Positions 33,430 through 45,245 of a stretch of 64,000 nt of DNA are shown here, in pieces; the first letter of the stretch is position 1, and each line of letters begins with the position of its first letter. The DNA is taken from the NCBI GenBank assembly GCA_015680685.1, contig MNCI01035156.1, positions 9,905-73,904 of the forward strand, given 5' to 3'. A program made the translations under genes and the position numbers. This stretch comes from Gnetum montanum (Eukaryota > Streptophyta > Gnetopsida > Gnetales > Gnetaceae). The notes under the pieces were generated by a model. It did not search any database. It was not told the DNA's origin and saw nothing but the letters and a program-made list of their open reading frames with translations.

Positions 33430-34400
33430 GATTTTTTCAATCTCCTCTTTTATAATTTACTTTAACTTGGGATTCAAATGCTACTGCAGTTTTCAATTCA
33501 GCTTAACGATGGGGTTGATGTATATTCAATGCTGGCATATTTTTGGATCTATCCCAATGAGTTTGGAATATGACTACGCAAAGACTGCTAACCATTTTTC
33601 CACAAATTTTATCAACTTTTTCTTCTATTCAGTAACAATCTTAGCATTAATAATAACTGGCCTTCCATTTTTCAAGAACATGCACTCCATTCTAGCCAGT
33701 AGTGTCTTTAATTCAAGGTGTTCTTATTTAAAATTGTCAAGAATTTTTAACTTACCCTAATTGACATCATCATTTTCTCCTTTGAAGAGCTAGTGATGAA
33801 CTTGCTTGAGTTCATCCATACTTGCAACATATTCATAAGTTAGGCCCTTAGTAGGTTCCATACATAATATACTGCTACTAGAATCAACTATCAGCCACTA
33901 GGTGCCTTCTTGTTTTGTGGCTACTGTGTACAAACATCTCTAGATCTTAGCTTCTAGTCCACACTTCTTGCATGTAGAGATGGATGTTTTCTTTACTGAC
34001 CATAACTTCTACACACAATGGCACCTTGAATCATTGTACATGATACATGGAACTTTCTTCTTCTCAATCTTTTCAAACTCATTTTCTTTTGATATTTCTA
34101 AGGAAAGATCTCTAATGTCCATTTTAGCATCAATAGTACTTAACCACACCCCTCCCATAATGATTGTAAAGTCTCCCTTGTGGTTCTCTATACTGATTAC
34201 TAGGAAATTAGTAAGATATGACCACCCACAAATGGTGGTGATAATGTCCTCAACCAATCCCAATGGAATAGTGATGGAATGGTCCACCACTTCCAGCTAA
34301 ATGTTGCTCTTCTTCAAGGAAGGAAGGTTCCACATTATGTACATCTCATGTAAGATCAAATTAACACTAGAACCAGAGTCAGGAAGAGCTTTGCAAGGCT
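33430..34400 (-). pseudogene. E4 protease and PR-RT linker
   Basis: Retropepsin with the active site intact, DSGSSVNLI (34352-34381), then LPSLKKSNI, PLGLVEDIITTICGWSY, FTIIMGGVWLSTIDA and KKKVPCIMYND (to 34015). The linker to RT (33430-34008) contains a Cys-x2-Cys-like CKKCGLEA, RCLYTVATKQEGT, and near its end KTLLARMECMFLKNG. The same linker survives in part in E1 and E2, where the deletion begins. Confidence 0.8.
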
Positions 34401-34740
34401 CATTCCCAGCAATTTGAAAATATCCTAGTAGACTTCTAGGATCAACTAACTTTCTCAGTAGGTTACTAGCTCAAATCCAACCAAATATAGCATGTGTTAG
34501 CATTACATTATGGATTCAAGAAGGATTTTGGTTTGAAGGGGACTCAGATAAAGATGAAATAGAGGAAGGCAAAGGAGCAAGGTTTTCAGCCACCAATGTG
34601 TCTGAGGGCTTTGATGGACCATGAGGTTGGAAGAAGGGTCTTTTCTTTGTTCATGGTTTTGACCTACTTGATGGGTTAACCAATTATAGATTAATTACCC
34701 TTGTATCATTCCTTTGTTATGGTTGTGCAAGAAATTCACC

Positions 34741-36975
34741 TTACATGGACAAAGTAGGTGGTAGCTGTGCAGGAAGTGGAGGAGTAGGTGTAGGGATAGG
34801 AGGTACATGAGGATAGTAGGTGGCATCCCTCCCTGGATAGGATGATTGGTATGTTTCAAGAGGGTAGTGGTGAGGTTGGTAAGTGAAAATATGACTAGAG
34901 ATGAAGGTTGTTGAACATAGTAACCATAGGGATCTAGTTGCTGGTAAGGGTATTGTTGTCTTAGAGGTGGTAATGCCTATGATTGTGGTTGTTGCCACTG
35001 CTAGTACAATTCGTAAGGTTGCAGTGAAGTTCCACATAGATAGTACTATTTTGGTTGGTGGAACTATCAAGGATTACCTTGTGGATAAGGAAATCTTTTG
35101 GGAATTTGCCTTTGTGCAAGTCATGGATGTAAGGCATACATCCTAGATTTCTACAAATGTGATACAATTAGACAACATTCCTTAGGATGTTCATATTGGC
35201 AAATGCTGCACTCACCATCATCATCTGAGTTGCTATCCATAACCATTTTACCCTTACCCTTAGATGTGGCACGTTCAGCTTCCTTATGCCTCCGATGCTC
35301 ATGCTCACCACTTTGCTCCTTGGACTCTTCAATAATTTTAAAGACAATTTGAAATCTATTGTTCATGGAGTCCCATAATTAATCAACCTTAGCCATAATT
35401 TTGTATTTCAATTTCTGGAGTGGTAAGGTTTTCTGATTAACAACCTCATCTTTGGTGAATTCATCCTCACTATCACAAAATTGAACCCTTTTTTCGAATA
35501 GAAGGATTCCTATTGTATTCTGTTGTACTGTTGCATTTTCTCAATTCTCCCTCCTCCGTGGCTACCTACTCAATAAATTTTTGAATCCAATGGGCACTTA
35601 ACTTTTTCAATCTCCCTTAGGCATAGATGCTAAGGGTTTTCCTGGTTTCAGACTGGAACCTATCCATGATATGGCGAAGCTGATCAAGCTGAGAGTATCC
35701 GTGGCTGGGATACCTATGGAACAGAGAGTAGTATTAGCCAATAGCAGCACCCAAGGGTTCATGATTTCCTTGTTTCCATCCTTGAATTTTTTTCCTTAAA
35801 TTGGATACTCAGGAGTATGTTTGATATTTGTCATTGAATAATTCCAATGTCGTATCCCATTGCTTGAGTGATTCTCTTTTCAAGGATCGATACGAAATTT
35901 CTGCTTCTTTTATGAGTGTCCTTGGAAATAATTTTAGCTTTTGTCAATTTTTTTTAATATTTGACAAGGCACATGCATCTAGAAAGGCCTGAAGATGATT
36001 TTGTGGATTAGCATCATATCCTCCCTTGAACTAGGAGATGATGTTCATGTTGAACCTCTTTATTCTGCTATCCTTCACATGCCTTGTTAGAATCCTTACA
36101 ACCTCTGCAATATTCAACATGCCCCAAGTAGCAAGTAGAGGTTCATCAAGGCCATGATGATGGTGCTTATGATGTTCTCTACTATCCCTTATTTCTTAAT
36201 GATGGGCCTCCCTGGATTGCCCATGTCTTTGGTCACAACTATCCCAATGGTCCCTTCTATTATTCTGGTCCTGTCAGTCATCTCCATCATGGTTATTCCT
36301 TCTACAACCACGATCTAAACCAAATGAAGAATAAGAGGATGATGATGAAGGGAAAGAAGAAGGGGAACTTGCTTTGCACTAACATCTATCATCCTTTCTT
36401 TGATTCTCATGAGCACAATCATGATCATGATCTTCTTTATCCCCCTTTTCTTGACTTGCTTCTCTAGATCCATTTTTGTCATTGGATTTGTTTTCACTAG
36501 AACCTGGATTATGGATTATGGATTGTACATTCTGGTTGAGGGCTCTTTGAACAAAGTCAAAGAGAGGAGAATCACTAAAGAAGTGGTTTCCTTCATCAAT
36601 TAGGCCAAGTGGAGGTGGAAAAATATTTTATCCCTTATCCTTCATAAGCTTGTGTTGGTGCTCCAGCTGACAATCCCTTAATCTTTGTGCTTTAGTGAGA
36701 TGATAATCCCTTGAGTCGGGATCTCGCATCTCATATTCTCCATGAAGATGTTGAAGCCCATGTTATGCGAGCATTAGTTGGAGCATTGCTGGAATAGATC
36801 AATCAGGTGGCAACATAATGTTGCCTTCCATATTATGCCGCTACAATAGTTCATCTTAATGTAAGATAAAGGTGAAGTTAGGGACATACTCATCAAGATG
36901 AGCATATACCACCTGGTATTGCTGAGGCACCTAAACTACCTTCGACAGAGATGAGCTCCTATGAGAAGAAGACAT
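34741..36975 (-). pseudogene. E4 gag
   Basis: ATG at 36975 gives MSSSHRSSSLSKVV. Order: N-terminal domain (VVYAHLDEYVPNFTFILH); an Asp/Glu/Lys/Arg/His-rich region with SSPSSFPSSSSSYSSF; a capsid-like domain (NHLQAFLDACALSNIKKN, LKLFPRTLIKEAEISYRSL, LELFNDKYQTYS, YYSLFHRYPSHGYSQLDQL, ETRKTLSIYA; 35640-36050), close to E6; the knuckle CSICQYEHPKECC (35172-35213), intact; and a Tyr/Pro/Gln-rich tail (34741-34990) before protease. Several stops. Confidence 0.8.
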
Positions 36976-37119
36976 TTTGTGTTAATAAACTTGTGAGTAG
37001 TGTGCATTTAAGTTTTAATTTAATTATAATAATTTTTTTTCATAGGATTTGACTATTAGGGTTCAAATAATGAGATTACTAAGTTTCACTTGGTTTAGAT
37101 AGCACACGAAGAACTATAG

Positions 37120-37137
37120 TCCTTGACAACGACGCCA
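37120..37137 (-). other. E4 primer-binding site (tRNA-Asp type)
   Basis: TGGCGTCGTTGTCAAGGA on the minus strand, one base after the 5' LTR; four differences from the tRNA-Asp complement, all transitions. Confidence 0.82.
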
Positions 37138-37138
37138 A

Positions 37139-38007
37139 TGATGAGTGATGAGGTACCCCTATGCCCAACCATATGAATCACAGGAATTTATGTGCAATCC
37201 GATTGAATTCTGCAGACTATAATTACTAAGTATGCTAGAGCCAAACAGTGCATGCTTGTTGTTCATTTATTGTCTTCCCGGTCCCACTTGTGGAATGCAA
37301 TTGTATGGTTAAGTGTGACTGAGGCGTAATATTTTTATTATTTTGTGTTTTTATAAAATTACTCACCTAGAACAAAGATAAAAGTAAGAGTGATTAACTG
37401 CTAAGTAAACTATGGTCTACTCTAGCCTAACACAAGTAACTGTTCACTTCCTGGACACATCCTGAACTTTGTGTAAACACTAATAGATTGTCAAATACTA
37501 ATCATTTCTAAGCTACCAAGTGTTACATGTAGGTTCGAAGGGGTCGTACTTGTGTATTTTAATGAGTTGTTTGATTAATCAAAATTAATTACTACATCAA
37601 TAAAATTAATGTAAATTGCATGAAATCACAATATATAAATTCATAAGAAAGAAAGTCTCAAGTGTTGTAAGGAATGGATCAAAAAGTTTGTCTTTATTGC
37701 CAACACAATTGTGTGTTTAGGTACATCAATGCTTGAATAAAGATTTTTTCACACTTAGACCTCCTACTATGGGCACTTGGAAAATATTATAACTTTCAAA
37801 TGAACAAATTGCAAGAGTTTTTCTACTTGACTACCAAAAACAACCCTCAATTATGTGCCTCGAGGTTGTATTTATAGACCTAGGAGTAACCCTGCAATCT
37901 TGAATGTATGATATCGCATCTTGGGTTGCGATATCATGTACTTGATATCATGTACCTAATATCATAGCCACTCCAAGATCAGAGTGTCTGAAAAACACGA
38001 TTTACCA
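37139..38007 (-). repeat. E4 5' LTR
   Basis: 869 bp. It begins TGATGAGTGATG and ends TTTACCA, decayed from CATCA. TATA-like box at 37869-37877 and GATATC-type motifs at 37900-37980. Confidence 0.9.
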
Positions 38008-38012
38008 TGTTT

Positions 38013-38377
38013 CAAGCATTTCCAAAGTTCTTTTAGAGTTAGAGGTAGATGGGTGAGAAGAATCGGTAGAGAAGTAAAGAAAAAAAAAGTTATAAAAAGA
38101 CATGTAATGTTAAAAGTGGTACATTAGCATAAGAAGAGCTTATGATTTGATCATAGAAAATAATTCATACAATAGGTTAAAGAATCAACTTATTGGGAAG
38201 AGTTTCTTCAACCTAGATACTCATTATTTTACTATATTTTCAATACTAATGGATATTGGTTTCTTTTTGTAGTAGACATAGCCACCAAAAAAATATGCAT
38301 GTACAATTTTCAACCCTCTTCATAACATGATGCTGCTATCCAAAATTTGATGTTAAAATTGGTTAATTATTTATCTG
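38013..38377. other. Unassigned sequence between E4 and the viral segment
   Basis: No gene seen. It begins with the right arm of an imperfect inverted repeat (see 28556-28583 and 38018-38045). Confidence 0.4.
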
Positions 38378-38735
38378 AAGAAAACCCAAAAATTAATAGG
38401 TTTTTATCTAAAGGAATATATGTAATAACCATCAAACTATGATTTATCTTAAGGAATATATCTATGTACATAACAAAAAACCAAAAAATTAATGGGTTCT
38501 TTAGGGGAAAAATTAGGTATGGTGATAATAATAGCATCTGTAACCAGTTTACCTTTCACCTAAGTTATGATTACATCTTGAAATGATTTAAACATTTTAT
38601 CTATAAGAGCAATCTAATAGGGTTTTTTCAAATGATAGTTAAAGAGTGGATGCATGTAAATGGAAATTTCTGTAAGATGTATATATTGATATCCTTCTTT
38701 TTGCCATTTCTCTACCTCCCCTAGGATCAAAAAAT
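38378..38735. pseudogene. Rearranged caulimovirid fragments (inverted coat-protein piece joined to movement-protein piece)
   Basis: 38510-38735 is a diverged second copy of the movement-protein segment at 41040-41275 in the same orientation: both contain 'ttatgattacatcttgaaatgatttaaac' and end 'ttgatatccttctttt'. 38455-38505 matches, in inverted orientation, the coat-protein stretch near 39265-39325 ('aaccaaaaaattaat(a/g)ggttct'); 38378-38425 looks like another copy of it. Such mosaics are usual for endogenous pararetroviruses. No open frame. Confidence 0.55.
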
Positions 38736-38859
38736 GTTAAAGCAACTAGTCATAAACAAAACTTTGTAATCCCTAGGTCACATTCACTAATATGCATTGA
38801 TTGGAAAGATTCAAATGTGTGCAACATGGATTTAGGGTAGAAGTATCACTGGATAGGTG

Positions 38860-40140
38860 GTGGCAACAACATACTAGCATCATTAGAAAAGCAATATTGA
38901 GATAAGCATTGAATATATGGAAACGTAGAAATAGAACTTGGAATAGGTCATTATGTAAGATGATCATTTTTATTGGGACATTAATGGGCATAATGTTTAT
39001 CTTGACATATGAAACACCTAACTTCTTTTTTCTTATAAGGTCCTTGTTTTCTCTTAAACATCCCTTTGAAAGGTTTTTTGGGATAATTTCTCCTTTTTGG
39101 TCTTTCTTTTCATTTCTTTCTCCAAACATTTTGACGTTTTGCATTAGGATATGTTGTTTGTTGTTTATAGTAGTATTTTTCTTTCTATTTTCTCATTTTC
39201 AATCTTGAATCATTTTTTTTGAAATTATCTTTAGGGCACATTTGAAGGCATAAATCCTTTTATAATTTTTTTTCTAAAGAACCTATTAATTTTTTGGTTT
39301 CTTATTGTGTACATAGATCTCTAGTCACCTTGTATAAAAATTGTCAAATGGCACTAAAACTCCTTTCTTCAATATCCTTTTCTTCATTTTGTAATTTTCT
39401 TCTATAGTATTCAGCAAATGGAGGTGGAAGACATTTGATAAGATGTTCTTTTGCACCTACATCATGAATTAACTTTTCGTAGTAATACCATTCTTCCATA
39501 ATTTTAGGGAAAATAGAGAGATATTGAATTTTATGTAATCTAGAGGCATAAAATATCATTCTATATAATGCATCTTGGTAAACTTTATTTCCTAAGAATT
39601 ATTTATTTAAAGCATTAATAAATACTACTGAAAGACTTGATATTAATTTCTTTCTAATAGGAGCTTCTATGAAGTTCCACCATCTTCTAAGTATTCCTTC
39701 AAAATGCATAGTGGCATTTTGGATAGTATGTTAAAATTTTTTCTTTTTCAAGAAAACTTGTCTTGAAATAAAACCATTTATCTAATCTACCTCCTTTTTC
39801 CTTTCACATGTATTCTTGTCATCCATACTAAAATATTGTGGTGGTTTTTCTATAGCTTGTCTAACCTACATTCCTATTAAGTCTTTTGGATCTTCTAATG
39901 TAATTCTTGCTTTGGCAATAAGTCTTTATTCTTCAGAATGTAATGATCCTTTGCTTCCAATAAACATTGTATCTTCTTCATTTGCATTTACTTCTTTTCC
40001 TTTTTCTTTTCTAGGAATACTATGTGTTGGCCATTTTCCTCTTCTAAGGACTTGTGGTTTGGACTTTGTTTTTAGTGTGAGTGGAGGAGAGTCTATATAT
40101 AAGTCAAAAGATTCTAATTATTTTTCTTTTCCAGGACTTG
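38860..40140 (-). pseudogene. Endogenous caulimovirid coat-protein region
   Basis: Minus-strand relic of a pararetroviral capsid protein. A Trp-Trp motif with aromatic flank (ILRRWWNF, about 39685) begins the capsid core; the core continues through 39344-39559, open for 71 codons, with KCLPPPFAEYYRRKL; then a Lys/Arg-rich tail and a CCHC-type knuckle beginning CFIC with spacing C-x2-C-x4-H-x4-C near 38990-39030. Downstream order and the basic arm are typical of Caulimoviridae. Stops and frameshifts throughout; no RT follows. Genus not determined. Confidence 0.7.
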
Positions 40141-40774
40141 GCATCTTTGGAACCTAAATCTTATGAATTTCCTTCAAATCCTATTGTACTTCCCTAATTT
40201 TAGTGTAGTTCATAATATTTTGATCACTAATGTAAGAAAGTTTACTATTTGTCCAATGATGTAGTTTGACAATGTTAGAAGGAGGTTCTATAGAAGTTTT
40301 ATATTATATCATGTATATAGTTTCCTAGAGTTTCTCATCTTCTCCCTAATTCATATTGATTTTTAATAACTCATCACACTCAACACATCTAAAATCTCTT
40401 TCTACCTTATGAATATTTGAGTGCATGCACTTGCTAAGGTTTGAGCTATTGCTAGGTGTAGGAAATGTTTCTTCTTCTAAAGATGTAGAAGCATCCTCTA
40501 TTTTTGTTTTTCCCCTTTGGATCTATGACCATCTTTTCATCCTTTTGTTTTAAGAATATTCTGGGATCCATTTCAATTACTAATTGTGTAAATACCCATT
40601 CCACTTTGGCTAGGGTGTCTTCATCTAATTTTTTCCTAGGTTTCTCAGACAACTTGTTAGTATTGGATTTTTTGTGGTACTAATGGATCATAGGGTAAAA
40701 ACTTGGGTGGTTTTAATTCTACATAATATCATCTTTTCCTAGAGGGGGTTCTAAATAAATATTTTTTTAGATTT
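40141..40774 (-). pseudogene. Spacer and N-terminal coat-protein relic of the viral segment
   Basis: Between the movement-protein end and the capsid core. A 66-codon minus-strand frame (40452-40652) contains VEWVFTQLVIEMDP and a Lys-rich end. It probably belongs to the polyprotein linker or the N-terminal part of the coat protein. No independent domain recognised. Confidence 0.4.
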
Positions 40775-41275
40775 TCAATAGTCATAAAATTCTTCTAGAG
40801 GATCATCTAAATCTGGAAATAGTCTGTGCATACAAAGATCTTTTGTATTTATGTGGATTCCATATTCTAAGTTTGTGGATCCTACTAATAGAGCTTGTTG
40901 TCCAAAAGGTAATAAAGTTTTAATACTGACAGAACTAAACAATTTAAAACATAATTTTGTACCTATGGTGCAATATATACTTTGATCTATAATATCTAAA
41001 GCAATATATGTAATAAGCATCAAACTATTATATCAGTGAAAATTAGAAAGAGAAAGAGTAAAATTAGGTATGGTGATAATAAGAGTGTCTATAACCTATC
41101 TACCTTTCACTTGAGTTATGATTACATCTTGAAATGATTTAAACCTTTTATTTATAAGAGTAATCTAGTAGGGTTTTTTTTCAAACAATAGTTAAAGTCT
41201 GAATGTATGTGAATGGCAATTTGTGCAAAATGTATGTATTGATATCCTTCTTTTTTCCCTTTCTTTACTAGAGGT
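40775..41275 (-). pseudogene. Endogenous caulimovirid movement-protein relic (30K family)
   Basis: Minus-strand relic. The first part (41275 to about 41040, broken frames) has the YIHFAQIAIHIH strand and a following RFKSFQDVII segment of 30K-type movement proteins; 40775-41023 is open for 82 codons and holds the end of the core (LMLITYIALDIIDQ...TKLCFKLF). In caulimovirids this protein makes tubules at plasmodesmata. It lies just upstream of the coat-protein relic in the same orientation, the expected viral order. Family assignment is by eye. Confidence 0.65.
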
Positions 41276-41321
41276 GAAGGAAAGAAGAAAGATATTTTCT
41301 TCAAAATGAAGTATAATGGCT

Positions 41322-41378
41322 AATGAGTCATGAGTGTTCCCTATGCCTAACCATATGAATCACAAGCGTGCATGTTGT
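41322..41378 (-). repeat. Small fragment of an Athila-like LTR end
   Basis: 'tgagtcatgagtgttccctatgcctaaccatatgaatcacaagcgt' resembles the start of the E5 LTR (49616: TGATGACCAACGAGTATACCCTATGCCTAAGC). The rest of the LTR is absent. Confidence 0.5.
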
Positions 41379-41481
41379 TATTCCTAGTCTCTTGCACAAA
41401 ATACTAATAAATGTTTATGATAAAATGAACAATAATGTAAAAATTAGCAAGACATAGAGTTACCATGGGGAAAAACTTGAA

Positions 41482-42055
41482 TGTTACATCCCCATTCCCA
41501 AATGATGCTATTGCCTAATGAAGATGGTATCTCTCCATAACAAGTTTTATTATCATCTTAACAAGACCCAAAAGGATAGTTTTGCTTAAGATCTGAAAAG
41601 GCATGTTGTAATATTACATATGTCTCTTAAGGTAACCTTTAGGGGTTTGCCCTAAGGCATTTATACCTGGGGTTAGAGGTCATGCTAGCATGGATTTGTG
41701 GGGTTGGTACAAGCAAGTCACAAGAAGCTAGGTGAAGCAAGATAGGAAGTGAAATAGCCATCCCTTCTAGCTGAGTTATAGGCTTAACCATGGTGGTAGT
41801 CTTCGATTTTCTATAAGGGATAGATGCTAAAAGAAAAAAACCCCAAGGAACACTCTCAAAGCACGATCTGGATATACTATTCCAGACCAATAAAGAATTC
41901 TTTTCTTTCTATCTTTGCATTTTACTATTCTTTCCTTTATACATTATCTTGAATATCACATATATTTTGCATTTGGTATATTTTCTTTGTATGCATAATG
42001 TCTAATATATCATATATTTGACATTTGCCATGACATACACGAATGGGATGTCACA
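41482..42055 (+). repeat. E7 5' LTR
   Basis: Starts TGTTACATCCCC and ends GGGATGTCACA. A polyadenylation-like AATAAA lies near 41889. The partner copy is 46881-47455. Confidence 0.9.
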
Positions 42056-42057
42056 AT

Positions 42058-42070
42058 TGATATAAGAGCA
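42058..42070 (+). other. E7 primer-binding site (tRNA-iMet type)
   Basis: TGATATAAGAGCA, two bases after the LTR: the standard TGGTATCAGAGCA with transitions and one transversion. Confidence 0.75.
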
Positions 42071-42740
42071 AACCATGACCCAAGGGCCATTTAGAACCAT
42101 GGGCTAGCTACAACATGAACTTGATGATGAATCTTAAAGGCACAACATAGGGAAAGCCATTGATCATCACTGGATGCACCATATGTGGATGCACTATATG
42201 TCTGTGATGTAAGCTAGAAGATATCATTCCATTGATTTCATGAATAATAGATCAAATATCTACAAAAATTCATAGATCCCACTAATAAAATTATTTTATG
42301 GATATCATTAATCGATGAAGATCTAATCATACCTCATCAAAATTCATCAATTACAAGGGATGTTGATAAGATAATGATACACCAATCCTAGTAACTTTTA
42401 CCCTTTTTAATACTATAATTATTAATTGATTAGGATCATAATTTAATTTCTTTAAATAAAGTTAGTAACCATGACCTAAGTTAATCTTCTTTTGTTGAAA
42501 TTCACTATCTAGGTAATCTAGAAGATTCCAAATTACCATATGTCAACTTAGAAATGCCAGCTCAACAAAATAGGCTAGTTTGGTCCTTTTAATTCATGAA
42601 AAATCAACTTCATTTTTGAAACCTAAAACTATGTCCAATGTGTAGTACTCGTTGATACGATTCCAATGGTACAAATTTTGTCTTGATTGGACTTATGGTT
42701 TGGGAGATATTGATGTTTAAAGTTTTTCATTATACATGCC
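42071..42740. other. E7 leader, no gene seen
   Basis: AT-rich; no frame of note and no Gag motif. Confidence 0.4.
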
Positions 42741-42744
42741 TTAA

Positions 42745-43300
42745 AATAATATTAAATTATTATTATTATTATTATTGAAAATAAAAAAAAATAAAAAAAA
42801 AGTCCAAATTTTAAGGTCAAAAATCAACCCATAATTGTTGTTTACCCATGCCAAACTCCTACCCTATCATTGGCCGAAACACCACGTCAACCACCTAGGC
42901 AAGGTGGAATACAATAATAATAATAAGTTCTTTAAAAAAAAAACTCTAAAATACTTATCGAGTAGGAGGTCATAGGTTTGATCCCATGCCCCAAAATACT
43001 TAAATTAAATAATAATAATAATAATAATATAAATAAAAAATTTTATTTAAAAAAATGCAAAAATTGACCAAGAGGTCGTGGGTTCGACCCCAAGCCTCAA
43101 CCTAGTTTTATTTTTTTAAAATAAAATAAAACATAATAAAAAACTAATAATAATAATAAGGGATGAGTGGGAGGTCATGGATTAAAACCCAAGCCCCTCC
43201 CCTCCATGGTCGTTTTAAAATCTTGTATTAATTTTAAAATTTAAAATTTAAAATTTATTTTAGCAGGAGGTCATGGGTTCAAACCTAGGCCCTCCATAGT
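42745..43300. repeat. Degenerate ~100-bp tandem repeat with B-box-like core and (AAT)n runs
   Basis: Four units have the core GGAGGTCATGGGTTCGACCCCAAGCC at 42963, 43070, 43169 and 43264, 95-107 bases apart, separated by A/T-rich (ATT)n or (AAT)n runs (for example 42755-42775, 43009-43030). The core contains GGGTTCGACCC, which fits the pol III B box GGTTCGANNCC. No A box or tRNA-like fold was found. Confidence 0.6.
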
Positions 43301-45245
43301 TTTAAATAAGAAAAATGGAAAAAAATAAATAAATTTTAGGGCATGCAACCTTGCAAGGGCCAAGATGGCCTTGTAATGGTAGCGCCACCTTGCGTAGGGC
43401 CATGTTGGCCCTGTGAAGGCAACATCATCCTTGTAGTAGCGATGCTAGCACAAGTGTGCCACCCATATGGCTACCGCTTGCCTATTTGCACTATGTCGCA
43501 TGCACTATTTTCCTACTACATTATATCACCTACCACCCATGCCTTGCAATATCCTACCATGCCCCACATCTTGCTTTGTCATTGCTACATTGTTGTGCCC
43601 GCTGTTGTTGTCGTGTGCTTGTTACCTACTAGCCATGCATCTTGCAACTATTGCCCTCTATGCCACACATGTTCTACAATTGCATGCCTTTCCATTGCAC
43701 TTACACATCATCCTCTACCATGTTCTCCACCCTACGTGTGCGCCCTCAGCCACCTTCAGAGCTGCCAGAAATTTCCTCCAACACTACCATAAACCACCTC
43801 TTGCATCGTTATAAACCACCTCCTGTGTTGCCATAAATCACCTCCTGTGCTACCATAAAATACCTCTTGCACCACCATGAATCACCTCCCATGTTGCTGG
43901 AAACCACCTCCCAAATTGCTAAAAGTCTCCTCTCTAGACATCATCGATGAACACACACAAAATTTGCACAAGCCTAGTTAAGGACCCATGCAAGCCTAAT
44001 GATGGGCCACGTAGGCCTAGTCAAGGGTTTCATGGGCCCTAAGATGGGCCATGTAGGCCCAAAGGAGGGTCGTGCAGACCCTGAGAAAGGTTACACAAGC
44101 CCAAAGGAGGGCCACATGAACCTTGAAAATTGGCTACACAAGTCCTAAAGAGGCCTTAAATAAAAAGAAGGGAAAATGACCACACTACCTAGCGCTAGCT
44201 TTGCACTGCCACCACCATCATCTCTAGATGTGCCTAGTAGCCACTGAGGCCACTGTTGGTATGCCACCATGGCTATTGCTATTGTTGGAATGAAATGACA
44301 AAGTCTCTCTTATCTGATGGAAAATTTTCAATTACCCTTTAATTAATGAAAAAATTGAAATTTCCATTTTTTGATGGAAAATTGAAATCTCTATCGTTAA
44401 ACCATTAGTTTAAATTAAGAACTTGTGAAAATAATTTTCAAAAATTCAAAATTGATGCCTTGGTAACAACATAGATAAAAACTTTGTCATTAAGCATGCT
44501 AATTTTGGAGTAAAACTAGGATGGGTGACCTCTCAAGAAGTCTCATTTTTTGTACCAAAGGTCTTAAACTTCAAATTTTGGAAGCCTTTTTTTGTAAATG
44601 AAGAGTCTTTTCCTATAGATTTCAACCTTCTAGACCTAATGGTGGAGTCAAATCCATCCTAGAGAACCCCAAAAATTATCTTTTACTCCTTGCCCAATAT
44701 AGTGCTTCGAGATCCTAAAAAGTTTAATTTTGGCATCACTTAAGCATATGATGTTCATTTTCAACATATGAATAGTCGTTTAAAACATTTTTCACCCTTT
44801 TGAACTCAATGGTGAGGTCAAATTTATTATCCAAAAAACTGATAATTTAATGATATCATAAATTCAACCTTTTGGACTTTAAGATTTAATGCATAACCCC
44901 TACAGATAGTCTTAAGATCACTATGGCATGTCATTAGTTACACTACCAGAGTTAGTATTCTTAAGGGGGGTAGAAAGGTTGTTAAGAATTAGAAAATATA
45001 GTTACATACTACTAAAATTATATGATGTCATTAACTATTACTAAACTTAGATTATGTAATTATAAAATTAGATGTAGTTAAATTAGTTGGAGAATCAATT
45101 GTTGTATCAGTATTAGTTAATTATCAATCAGTAAATCAATTAATGTATTAGTTGGAGAATTAGTTGAAGAAATAGAATAGTCTTCAACTATCGAGAAAAA
45201 GGTATATTAATCCATCTTGCAATCAAAACATATGGCAAAAACAAC
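43301..45245. other. E7 spacer: low-complexity and unassigned sequence
   Basis: 43340-44170 is richer in G+C than its surroundings and made of short recurring words ('cctcttgcaccaccat', 'gggccatgtaggcc'). A 149-codon plus-strand frame (43343-43792) is Cys/His/Pro-rich but has no spaced motif and overlaps other open frames in the same words, so I do not call a gene. 44460-44880 holds two imperfect copies of a stretch with 'gaactcaatggtgaggtcaaat'. Confidence 0.4.

Larger units (their letters stand above)
28605..38007 (-). mobile_element. E4: full-structure Athila-like Ty3/gypsy element (decayed)
   Basis: LTRs at both ends, perfect target repeat TGTTT (28600-28604 and 38008-38012), tRNA-Asp-type PBS and a polypurine tract. 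Interior in sense order: gag, PR, RT, RNase H, integrase, shorter untranslated region, 3' LTR. It is the only copy here with every pol domain and is the best model of the autonomous partner of E1, E2 and E6. Many Gln/Arg/Trp codons are now stops, so it is inactive. Confidence 0.94.

Noticed and set aside
39816-40157. 113-codon plus-strand frame in the viral segment
   Set aside because: It is antisense to the coat-protein relic and has no recognisable product.
43343-43792. 149-codon Cys/His/Pro-rich open frame
   Set aside because: It overlaps open frames in the other two forward phases made of the same short recurring words, has no spaced metal-binding pattern and no homologous copy in the window; low-complexity sequence explains it.
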